64,000 bases of DNA from Misgurnus anguillicaudatus. Its lineage: Eukaryota; Chordata; Actinopteri; Cypriniformes; Cobitidae. Made by a program: the position numbers and the translations under genes. Positions 16,105 to 27,613 of this stretch are shown here, in pieces. Under the pieces are notes generated by a model. That model saw only the letters and a program-made list of their open reading frames with translations, was not told the DNA's origin and searched no databases. The stretch covers positions 22,142,001-22,206,000 of the forward strand of contig NC_073340.2 of NCBI RefSeq assembly GCF_027580225.2. The letters are read 5' to 3'. Every line of letters starts with the position of its first letter. Positions within the stretch are counted from its first letter, which is position 1.

Positions 16105-16567
16105 GATGGACACTCCATATTTTTTGAAAATAGGCTTATTTTCCAGCTCCCATAGAGTTAAAAAATTGAGTTTTACCACTTTGGAATCTATTCAGCTGAT
16201 CTCCATGTCTGGCGGTATCACTTTTAGCATAGCTTAGCATAATCCATTGAATCTGATTAGAATCTGATTAGCATCTTGCTCAAATAACTAAAGAGTTTGG
16301 ATATTTTTCTTATTTAAAACTTGACTCTTCTGTAGTAGTTACATCGTGTACTAAGAATGACGGAAAATTAAAAGTTGCAATTTTCTAGGCTGATATGGCT
16401 AGGAACAAAACTCTCATTTCGGCGAAATAATCAAGGACTTTGCTGCCGTACCAAGGCCGCCGGCCCGCCGCAGGCGCAATGATATTACGCAGTGCCCGAA
16501 AATAGTCCCCTGCTATTAAAAGTTACCAAAGGGACTATTTTCGGGAACTGCGTAATATCATTGCGCC
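16105..16567. mobile_element. Foldback MITE ('GCTTAGCAT' family), truncated copy
   Basis: The left part matches the elements at 33904-34764 and 63329-63948 ('gcatagcttagcataatc', 'ttaaaacttgactcttctgt'). Its centre is a nearly perfect palindrome: 'gcgcaatgatattacgcagt' near 16477 is the inverse of 'actgcgtaatatcattgcgc' near 16547. The outer right arm is missing. Confidence 0.8.
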
Positions 16568-17938
16568 TAAAAGTTTTATAAAACTTTATGTTAAAATAAA
16601 GACATGTGAAATAAAGTTTTTGATAATGTTGACTGACCATTTGTAGAACAGGAAATGTTTTGTTAATCTAATAAGAATATATTGCCGGAACAAGAAATTT
16701 TACGTTTAGTGAATGAAAATTTTAATTGCCTGTTCAGCAATCTTAACTTAGTTTGTTTAACAAGACAAATTGGCATTTTAGGCAGCGAGTTATCCTGTTT
16801 TTTAAGTTGAATCTGGGCTTACAGTGCCGAGCACATCACTAGTAACGCCAAAATCAAGATTCCAAGGGAGCACTCAAACTGATCAGATGTACCTTATATT
16901 CACTATATGTCACTTTAGATAAAAGCTTTAGTCTGCCAAATGCGTAACGCTAAAGAAACATTGTATTAAGTCTCTGTATTTTGGAGACTTGGAGTGACTG
17001 CAGTAGGACTTGATCTATTATGTCAGTGAAGTGCAAGGTTGTGACATTTTGCAGTTGTTGCCAAGGCTGGCTTGAGTATTTAGTGCAAACTGTAAAGGTA
17101 GATGGAGAATAGATTACCATTAACTCTAGACTGGTTAAATCAATGTTGAGTAACTTTCTTGTCTAGTACAAGTGATAGGTTAGGGGATAGTGGTTGATCT
17201 GCCTGAGTGCACACGCTTAAATGGAGAGTAACATAGTGGGAGTCCACAGAAAATCTTTGGCTGAGTCAGTGTTTTCACACATCACTTCATTTTGTAAGTA
17301 CCTGTAGCTTGTGAGTTTGTGGGCAATATGAGAATGACGATACCGAGGTGTACTCGGGCACTCCATGAGTTTATAAAAGCAGAGCCTGGTTCAGTCAGGG
17401 TTTTGGAGCATTAAATATTCTAATAAAAGCCGTCCTTGTCCTGCCAGCTGCATAAGATCAAGAAGACCTAAGAAACCTGATTATAGTGCGTTGTCATATA
17501 TTCAAACAAATATATTTAAAAAAAGTTTTTCACTTCTGAGATGTAGTTGGCTAACTGCGCATGACGGTAGGATACGGGACAATATCCTCAGAGGAGAGAT
17601 CAGTCTAGTCTACTTTGTGTGTCTGGTTACAGTATTGGGTTGCATGGTGCATACAGTTTTAGAAACATCCATCAGTCCCCTTCTCCCGCATGGCTATTTT
17701 GAGTGTTTCCTTATGTCACATCAGATCCACATCTAGAATTTGACAGCACCGCATGGCTTCACACCCACTGCGCAGGTTGTATATTTGTGGCTATTTCGAA
17801 ATGTTTAGTCTAGTGTTTAGGTTTTAATGACTGATCGTGTGAGGGCAGAATATGTGAATTACCTAGCTCAGTAATTAGGCTTAGGATATGGATTTGGTGT
17901 ACAGTTCAGTACGTGCTTCAAACAGTGTTCCTGTAGTT
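16568..17938. other. arhgap12 intron 1 segment with a SINE/L2 tail fragment
   Basis: Intronic DNA. At about 16905-16960, 'gtcactttagataaaagctttagtctgccaaatgcg' is a plus-strand copy of the SINE/L2 3' tail. No gene is recognised. Confidence 0.45.
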
Positions 17939-18895
17939 CAATGGTTCTCAAACGTTTTTGCATGCGGAAGCCCCCCCCCCCCAATATATTAAATGATACA
18001 AAAGTGCTGTTAGTGAGTAGCCTTATTTTTCTAAGGTTTCTAATTATACAAAAATTTATTTTATAAAATGTCATAACTGGGGCGCACCTGGAACCATCTT
18101 GAGTCCCTTAATTTTGGCACTTTTCCATTGCATAGTACCCCACAATTTGGTTTGGATCAGGTCGGGTCAGGTCAGCTCACCTCACTTTGGCTTGGTTAGC
18201 TTTCCATCGAGTTTAGTAACACTTCGGAGTGGGAGGGATTATAGGCGTGTCGTTATATTTGCGATGCCTTCTGCTATGACATCATACTATTAAGAGCGTC
18301 ATTGTGCATTCCCATTCATTCATTTATTTCTCAGTCTGCCACAAATTTAAAAATGACCACCACAAATAGATGTTTGCACACTGCGTTAATCACTACCTCT
18401 GTCTCACATGACAGTTTTTGTACAAACACTCGTGGCGTCGGTCGACGCGCTCTGCTGAGCCTCATTTCAGTTGCATTTAAGCATCATGCGTGTCGTGAAT
18501 GTGCTGCCACAAACTGCAAGTCTGGAAAAAATGTATATTGTTCCTGATTCTCAACCTGTGGATGTTTTTCATCGTGAAAAGAGAGTTTGGGAACTTCTAG
18601 AGCACAGATGACAACATGTTTGCTTTAGAGAGCGCAAGCTAGCAATAAGGTAAAGCTAATCTTTTACATTATAGTGATGACGCTTGTAGTGATGATTCTC
18701 TCAGACCAATCAGTAATCTACAGTGTTTTCGCATCACGTTTTGGTATCAGCTCGGGTTGCTTGGAACCCCGACTGAGGTGGTACTAAAAAAGTATAGGGT
18801 ATTACGTACTGCACCCAGTGAAAAGGCTCATAAAAGTAAGCCGATACAAACTGTGGGGTACTATGCAATGGAAAAATGCCATTTGAGAACCACTG
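17939..18895. mobile_element. hAT-type element (CARTGGTTCTCAAA ends) with a nested MITE
   Basis: Ends are CAATGGTTCTCAAA and TTTGAGAACCACTG. The flanks CTGTAGTT (17931-17938) and CTGTAGTG (18896-18903) match at 7 of 8 bases. Inside, about 18114-18875, is a second MITE with inverted ends 'cttttccattgcatagtacc' and 'ggtactatgcaatggaaaaa'. No transposase ORF is present. Confidence 0.8.
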
Positions 18896-18896
18896 C

Positions 18897-19760
18897 TGTA
18901 GTGGTAAAGCAGTCCATTACCAGAGCTAGAGGTTGTGGGGTCGATTCCTAAGAAATAGATGTAGACCGATTAATCGGTTTTGCCAATTAATCGGCACTGA
19001 TAGTTCATTCATGAAACAATGAGAGAAAGTGAACTATATGCAGTTGTCAACTACATTAACATATCCAACAAATCAAAATCTGATTTAAGTTATTTTTTTA
19101 TCATCACTGCAATATATCTTTTGTTATTTTGATAAGATAATCATTAAGTGATAAAACGGAAACAGAGAAAGTGCAAGACTGCACATATAATATTCACTTA
19201 TGTAATTTCAATGTTACCAGTGGAAGTATTTCTCAGATAAGTATTTACTTCATTACTTATTCATATAAGTCATATATTTTTATATATGTATATATATATA
19301 TATAGGCCGATAAATATTCATATTATTTTTTACAATGAAAAACTCCCACTGCTATGTCACAGAAAGCACCAATCAAAACTTCACATGGCCAGCAATGAGC
19401 AAGTGAAGTGGTTCAACAAGCCAAAATAATCCATCATTTATCGGCTTTCATTTATCGGCCTAATTTTGCTATCAGACCGATAACCGATAATATTAAAAAT
19501 AAGCAGTTATCGGCCGATAACGATATGTCGGCCGATATATTGTGCATCCCTAATTTTTATTAATACATTTTATTCATTTGGCATCAGTCGATTAATTGGT
19601 TATCGGCAAGTACGAACTAATCTAGTAATCGGTATCTGTAAAATTCACTATTGGTCGACATCTACCAGGGAACACACATATTTAATAATATATCCTAAAT
19701 CCAATGTAAGTCACTTACTTTGGATAAAAGCATCTCCCGAATGCATAACTTTTAATGTAA
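18897..19760 (+). repeat. tRNA-derived SINE split by a hAT-type element
   Basis: The head at 18897-18952 has an A-box-like 'gtggtaaagcagtccatta' and a B-box-like GGGTCGATTCC. The body resumes at about 19667 with 'ccagggaacacacatat' and ends 'gtaagtcacttactttggat...gcatctcccgaatgcataac'. Between them, about 18956-19666, is a hAT-type element with ends TAGATGTAGACCGATTAATC and 'attggtcgacatcta'. That element in turn holds a second one (about 19306-19553, ending 'ccgatatattgtgcatccct'). Confidence 0.7.
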
Positions 19761-20225
19761 ACGAAACTCTGGCTGTTGATACCTTGTGCCTTGAACATGT
19801 TGCGTATAGATGGATTTAACCAGTCAGATTAGAGCTTGCAAGGTCACTAAAGCGCCTGTCATTTGTGTTGCACGCATCAGTCAGGTCAATGTATGGCCTG
19901 TGGGCGTGTAATAAGCATGACATCTGAAGCTTAGATTAGTCATTTTGGATTGGTGTCGCTTTGCACCGTATGCACACAGGCTGACAGGACAAAGGAATTG
20001 TAGCTATAAAAGAGGGGCTGAATCTGTATTTGACCCCAGGCTGTCACAGTCCATCATTTTTAAACACCATATATGAACGCGACCATGTATATTTAACCCA
20101 AGAGTGCTTAGGGGGATTGTGCACGTATGTGTGCATGTAAGAAAGGGATACGTGGCAAACAGATGCACATGACAGTGGGAAAGCTTTTGGGATATCTGGA
20201 AAATGTCACTCGGTTTATTCAATGA

Positions 20226-20248
20226 TCAGTGTGTGTGTGTGTGTGAGT
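20226..20248. repeat. GT microsatellite
   Basis: A short (GT)n tract followed by (GA)n. A similar tract at about 20507-20537 lies just upstream of the arhgap12 exon 2 acceptor. Confidence 0.8.
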
Positions 20249-20581
20249 GAGAGAGAGATCAAGGTTGTTTTTGCGAACGGTCATTGTAATTCGATCATTG
20301 GATTACTGATATGTTAGTTGCCATGGTGTCCCTGCATGATTAGGTTACCATGCGGCTGCCCTCAATGCTGTAAAATACAGTAGCACTTCTCATTTAGGTA
20401 TATGTGTTTATGTGTGTGAATGATTTGTATTTAGATTACTTCCCTTCAGATGTGTCTCTTTCATCAATCTGGAATGACTGGTATTGATTTTTTTAATACA
20501 TGTTTGTTTGTGTGTATATATATATATGTGTGTGTGTAATGCTCACAATGCTAACAATCTCATTCTCCTTTTCTACTGCAG

Positions 20582-21329
20582 AGGGCACAAAACAGGAAGA
20601 GATGTGGATCCGAACAGAGTCTGTCTTCTGAATCACACGCAAACAGATTGAGTCATGACAGAACGGGACGGGCGTTCCGATTTGCCCATCGCTCCGGGAC
20701 AGGTATATGTCGAGGTGGAGTATGATTACGAGTACAAGGCCAAAGACAGACTCATCTCCATTCGGCAGGGAGAATGCTACATGTTGGTTCGTAAAACCAA
20801 CGAGGACTGGTGGCAGGTTCGTAGAGAAGAGGGCACCAAGGCTTTTTACGTGCCCGCTCAGTACGTTCGCGAAGTCAGGCGAGCCCTCATGCCGCCACCT
20901 CCTAAACCACGCGCGAAACCCCCTAACGTCCTGGAGATACAGTGCCGAACATCGAATGAAAATCTCAATCAACGTTCAAGCACGGAAAGGTCAAGCTTTG
21001 GGCGTCCCCCTCCTTCGACAACACCTTCTCCGTTGCCAGGGCAACTGACCCCACCCTTGTTTTTGCGGGATGCCAATCAGAACTCAGGGATGAAGAGTGT
21101 TGTTGCCGAGCTAACTTTGCTTAACAACAACCATCATAACCATCACCATGGTAACCCCACATTGCCACTGGGGCGGGCCGAATCCCCTCCGAGAGAGCAA
21201 AGGAAACTTTCGGGCAGGTTGTCGGTGGACACGGATGGTAGCGTATCACCAGGAGATGGACTGGAGAAGATAAGAAATGACTCCGAATCTGGAGATGAGC
21301 TCAGTAGCAGCTCTACCGAACACATACAG
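20582..21329 (+). CDS. arhgap12: arhgap12 exon 2: end of 5' UTR, start codon and SH3 domain
   Basis: The acceptor is TTCTACTGCAG at 20581/20582 and the donor CATACAG/GTAAGAA at 21329/21330. The first ATG (20655) opens 225 codons. SH3 landmarks are VEYDYEYKAKDR (the ALYDY loop), EDWWQVR and FYVPAQYV. The linker contains PPPPKPRAK and an Asn/His-rich run (NNNHHNHHHGN). It ends ESGDELSSSSTEHIQ, as in human ARHGAP12. Reading past the donor gives unrelated residues and a stop, so the exon end is clear. Confidence 0.95.
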
Positions 21330-24300
21330 GTAAGAACAAGTGACTTTGTCTCCTTCCCACACTTATATCTCTCTCCCAAATGTTATGTTAGGGTTTACCT
21401 TGACATTAACGGGCTATCTTTTCAGATTCTTGCAATACTTTCTTTTCCTTCTGTCTCAGGAGGAGATATGATTTTGAAACTGGAAAATAATTCACAATCA
21501 AACATGTTGTTTGTGGTCTAATATGTCACACCCATTTAACAAATGATACTTGTTGGTCTTTGTAAATCAAAATGCTGGTTAAATTGATCACTCCATTACA
21601 GCAATTATCAAAAGTTTTTTGGTGTCCCGTGTTTATGTGAAATTGGGCTCTTTGTTGCTACACTCCTCCCCCATCTCTATGGGCTAAAATAGGGTGCTGC
21701 TGGGGGAACAAAGGGGATTGTGGGAGAATAGAAACTAGGTCATTTTGTCACATCGTTGCCCCGTTTTGTGTTTCTGTTTGCATGAATGAGGTGGAGAGAC
21801 GCAGAGCCATCAGACTGTAATTGCAGATGAAAGAATGAAAGCACGTGTCTTTATGAGTCTTAAACTTGCAGCTTTTCATGTAAATATTGTTTTTCTTACA
21901 TCATAACATATAAAGTAGACATGTAATTACTAAACTTTTACAAACTCAACTGATTTATGTACTGTTGCATAAAGCAAAAGTTTACAATGCCTTTTTAAAT
22001 CCGATACCTAGTTAGAAAGTTAACCTCGCACACAGACACACATGTGCTTTAAAAGGATATGAAGTAAGGTGGGCTTTTGAGGGATTTGTAATGTCAGGCT
22101 TTGTCCATCAGGGTTAGCTGCTAAACTCTGTGGTTACTTAATCAGGCCCATGACACCAGCAAGTGACCTTTAAACACCAATTATATTTGCTCTTCACATT
22201 CATAGCACATAATGTGTTGTATACTGAATTAAAGAAGCCAAAGTGTCTCTGAAGTCATTATAAACCATTTGACCAATGCTGTCTTATTTGTAAGTTGCTT
22301 TGGATAAACATGTCTGCTATATGAATGGACGTAACCTTCAATAGCATTGAAATAAGTTTATGGCTGTGTCCGAAATAGCCCCCTATACAAATTACCACTA
22401 ATATAGTTCACTCGAATAAGGGAATGACAACGAGTTAGTGATTTCTAGGGATGCTCCAATCAGGATTTTTGCAGCCATAAACTTATTTTCAGTATGTAAG
22501 AAATTACAGATTTGTTGTCTTCGTGATCAGGTGATATCAATGCCGATACTGATTCTTCAAGCCGATATGCAAGCTCTTTGATGACTGTAACTGTTAACAT
22601 TTTTTATAGATAAAGTGATACTTCAGATGTTGCCTTTGTTATATTACTTGCAATAATTAGGTATATTATTGTTTTAATACAATCAAATAAATAAGCCAAC
22701 AAATATTTCTTCTGCAAAGAGAAATTTAAAGGAACAGTATGTAAGAAATTTATATCAATTAAAGGCGGAGTCCACGATGTTTGAAAAACGCTTTGGATAA
22801 GCAGACGGGCCGACTACCAAAACACACTTATAGCCAATCAAATCAAATCAAATGCCGGGTTGCGTATGTGTGGGGCGGATCTATCAACAGAAGGTCCAGA
22901 TTCTATTGGGGTAGGGGCGTGTTTGTTTAGGTGATTTCAAATATCAACATTTGCTTTTAAACATCATGGACTCCGCCTTTAATTATAAAATGGCCCTGAT
23001 ATGTCACTAGACATTAAGAAATCATTTTCATTTCAAATACTTATATCACTGACATCAGTGGTCTGACCAGGATATTGTCATTTAAAAAGTGGAGTTGCAG
23101 CCCTCAACTGATGTTTATGTTGTCATTTTGTGTATTGGCCACCAGTTGTGTGATTGCAGTACCAGTTTTAGACACAATTTTTGTGATTGCAATATCAGTT
23201 TTGGCCACAATCCTACATACTGTTCCTTTAATATGCATTTGAAAAAGCTTATGTCAGTCTGTTAAAAGTAATGAAAATAAAACACTTCACAGTCTTTACT
23301 GTTTGAATTAAATATACATGCATTCGTATGAAGTATAACAGTTCTTCAGTGAAGAGCAGAGTGATTTAATTAAAAGTTGAATTAGGTTACTGTAGCTTTA
23401 AGACGTGAGAGAGGTCGCTCTGTTTACGTGCACTGATGACAGGCTGTTGTGTGCGCGCGTCCGGTGTTCGCGGACAAGAGCAGCTGTAAGGAAAATGAAA
23501 GTTTAAACTGTCAAAACTTTAAAATGCATGCAAATAATAAACTTTCGGCATGAGGATGCGATTGTCCGCGATAGATATGTGTTGTATACGCTGTTTAATG
23601 GGGATGTGTAGACATGTCGTGCTGTTAGGACCGGAGCATGTCCTCAAAGAAAATACACATATCTCTGTTAAGGAAAAGAGAGAAATCCAAATCTGCACGT
23701 CGCACATGAGCAACGGGTTACAAAAATGCTCACACTGCAGCCGCATTCAGGAGCCCTATGATGACAAAGGAAAACAGAAAGATCGGTTCATAAGATCAGC
23801 AAATTTAGCGAGTACCGATCGAGTCATTTATTGCCATTATCGTCCGATACCGATCTGTGGTCGATCAATCGGAGCATCCCTAGTGATTTTGAACACTTGA
23901 GCTCATTCGTTCTCAGGGCATAACTTAAAATGGATATCCCCTCAAATAGTGCACTATGCGTAGGTCACGCATGCACCTACAGGAGAATGTAGTATGTAAC
24001 CCAGGAGATGTATTGCATTTTTTCGCAATGCGCATGTGTTGGACATTTGCGTACACGAGTCAAATAAACTATACTTTGTGTGTTCGACAATGCGCATAAA
24101 CACATAAAAACACTAACTATACTTCAGGCTTATGTGTGCTGTATTTCAAGAAGTTTTGCACCGAAAGGAAAATCATTAGTTGAAATAAAAAATAATCACA
24201 ATGATTTGCTCTGTCTGAACACCTTCCTTTCATTTTTGAATGGAGAGGTCCTGTGCACTTAAAGCAGTGGTTGTCAATCTTTTTGGCATGCACCCCCCAT

Positions 24301-27300
24301 TTTTGTAAAGAAAATTTGTGTCATAAAACAATCTCAGTCCCCCCATAAGGCCACACACCCCCAGCTTGAGATCCGCTGTCTTAAAGGATTGAGGTCCAAA
24401 TCCGTTTCTCAGCACTCCACCAGATTGCCCCTGCAGAAGGATTTAGACGCCCAATTTCTTGCCTTTTTCAATGCTTCGTCTTATCTTCACCACCTGAAAC
24501 AGATTTGCACACATACACACTTTCCGACTCTCGTATCTTTCTTCTCCTGCCTCACTCTTTTACTTTAGTTACGTTTTTATTTATTGCAGTTTTCATTCTT
24601 GTATGATGTTCAGATAAGTTTAAAAAAACCCTTATTACATTGCTAAAAAGAGCATTATTTTGTATTTGGTGTAATGCAATGTGTTTGCGTGGTTTATGGT
24701 TCAAAAACACATTATGCAAACACAAAATTAAATTCAGCCCCCTCCGTAGGGTGTTTTCAGTTGTGTTTACAGTCATTGTTTGCTTTCTGCTTCTGTCATG
24801 TTGTGGTCTGTATATTTATGTTTGTCTTTGAGATTTTGTGTGCATGTACATGATGTCATGGATTATTTAGATTTGATCTTCTGTTTGTGGACTTGCGCAA
24901 TAGGGGCTTAAGCTTAAGACGTGTTGCTATTGTGGTGTAACACATAATGCCCCAGTATTAAAATGCAGATGTGCTTGTGGCCTTAAGTTCGTGCACACTT
25001 TTTTGCACCTGTTTTGAAGACATGGTTGTATGTCATTGTAATTTTCACCTAATTTATTAATGTATTAAGTCATTTCACTGTTTGCACACATGTGATTTAA
25101 TGGTACCCAAAGGGTGTTATGAGTGGCTATGTGTTCTGCTTCTGTCCAAATCCTGTAACTTCTTTCCCCGAATTAACAGTAAAAGAGGCCCCAAACATTC
25201 TTGGCATTCCTGTCCCAGTACACACACACACACAACCGGGTTTGAGAACTAACCCAATAAAAGTTCACCAATCATGATAGGCAGAAAAACAGCGCAGCTT
25301 ACCCAAATCTAATATTTACTCTAGTATCAAAAGATCTCTCTCTCTCCTGCTGTCCCTTGTTGTTCGTGTCCAAATATGGACCCTTGACCGAAAGCCTGTG
25401 AACGTTTGGGGTAAAACCCATGTGGTTGTGCACATGTTTTGGTTTTGGATGGGGAGGCAAGAGGATAGGTTGGTACCCTCACATGCTGTCGATGCGTCTT
25501 GATCCCTCTGCTGTTTCTGGTGGGCACAGTTGAGATATTATTGCTGTCCAGAGGGTAAAGTAAGTTTAGCCTCTCTCTCTCTCTCTGCCTATAAATGTGG
25601 ACATAACATGCTGCTTAGTGTTATGTATAATGCTTATTATAATCATATACTAATCTTAACTTAAACTTGAAAGTGCTTGAGTCTATTTTATGCAAGAAGT
25701 TTTCTGAAAAAAAAAATCCATATTATTCCCTGACTGTGTAGTGTAGGATAATATCATAAAATGTCTAGCCTTTTAAGCACACGTGCTAAACTGTTCGCTT
25801 TAAATGCTTATATCTTCTGTATGTGAATGTTGATTCACACCAAAATGCTTGTTTGCATAGTTGTGTTTGACACATGAAAACGTCTCGGGTTACGTATGTA
25901 ACTGTTGTTACCTGAGAAGGGAACGAGACACTGGGTCTCACTTGCGATACTTTCTGCGTCCCTGTAACGTCATCTTTGGCAATATTTCAGATAGCGATAT
26001 ACTTCCTGGCTCTCGCGTCACCCTGTCTTTGTCGTTAAGCCTCACCATTGGTTGAATTTGATACACATTCAGACGCACTTACCCCTGGAGGTGTCCCCAA
26101 AGTGTCACCGCAGTGACGCAGCATGAGTTCCCTCGAAAGGGAACTGTAACAATGTATCTTAAAAGGTAACACGATGTAACCTTGCCCTCACTTGAAATGT
26201 GTCCACACATTTAGTCATTGAGTTTGAGGGTATTGGACCTGAAAAGTCCTTGAAAGGACCTTGAATTTGAAGGTAACTAAGGTGTGGGAACCCTGTACAT
26301 AATAGCATGCTGTTATAAGCCTTTATATTGAAGAATAAGTTACTTAACACAAATATAAGTATATTGTTTGTGGGTTTTGTTGCAGATGTTATGTAATCTG
26401 TATTGTAATTGAAAGCAGATATTCTTTTCTTCCGTTGCACATGAGTTATGTCTGGAATGAATGTCTTATAGTCGTTGTAGTCTACTTAAATACGTTTAAT
26501 CCATTGCATTGTGCTGTATAGTAGGGGTGCACAATATTTAAGAAATTTGCAATATACTTTGTTTGTAAAGTGATTTGAATAATAGTAAATAAAAACAATT
26601 ATATAACACATATGTTTCATACTCGTCTTGGGAAAAGAAACGTACATTTATGTATTTGGCAGATGCTTTTTATCCAAAGTGACTTACAGTGCATCACAAC
26701 CAGTGGCAGCCCATGACTGCTCTTCCAAGGGGCGCAAATTCAAAATATATGTTCGGAGTGTCGTGTGTTGCTTGTGTTTCAAAATATGTGTTTGTTGCGT
26801 CATGTGCATCATGCGTTTTGTCGGGGTGAGTGCCTGCTGCACAGGCGTCAAAGACGTTTGTGGTAGAAGAGACGCTCACGATCACAAAATACATGCAAGA
26901 CACTCACTTAACAGTAAACTCTGTTTACGCATGAGATTATCTTTTATCATAAACCCTTTAGACGCCACTGCAGCAGGCACTTATTTTAACAAGACACATG
27001 ATGCACACAGGATCTCTCGACATGCAGAACACATAGTTTGAAAAAAGGAACCACACACATGACGGCTACATACATGCTGTGATAAACTTCCCATCGAGCA
27101 CCCTCGAAAAAAATAAGTCACCAGTCGCCACTGATTACAACGTATACATTTTTATCAGTATGTGTGTACTCTGGGTTTGAACACATGACCTTTCACGCTG
27201 GTGACCTTTCACATTTCGCTATATCTTGCAGCCCTATGATGTTTGTGTGCGATAATGGCAAAAAAAATCAACTACGATAATAGATGACGATAACATATTA

Positions 27301-27574
27301 TTTTTGCATTACAAAACACTGCTCTTCCAAACAGTAAATCAGACACAATACAAAAAATACAAGTCAGCAAATGCAAACCTCTGTCGAACACAGCATGAGA
27401 AGTATAGCCCAGCTTAACATAATGGCTTATTGTTTTAATATTGCGAGTTCCTCTGACTATCAGCCATTTCACTCCATCATGTTTGTGTTATTGTTCATAG
27501 GCCGTATTGGCAATCCAATAGTCTATTTTGACTGTATTTGTCAGAAAAACTTTTCTTTCCCTTTCACTGTTTTC

Positions 27575-27613
<39 letters not shown>

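Noticed and set aside
20493..20972. 159-codon minus-strand frame over arhgap12 exon 2
   Set aside because: It is antisense to the conserved SH3 exon, has no motif of its own and runs into a microsatellite.
20655..21329. Alternative identity ARHGAP27 for the plus-strand gene
   Set aside because: The SH3 start (PGQVYVEVEYDYEY), the SESGDELSSSSTE segment and LQELKISQS fit ARHGAP12; human ARHGAP27 differs at these places.
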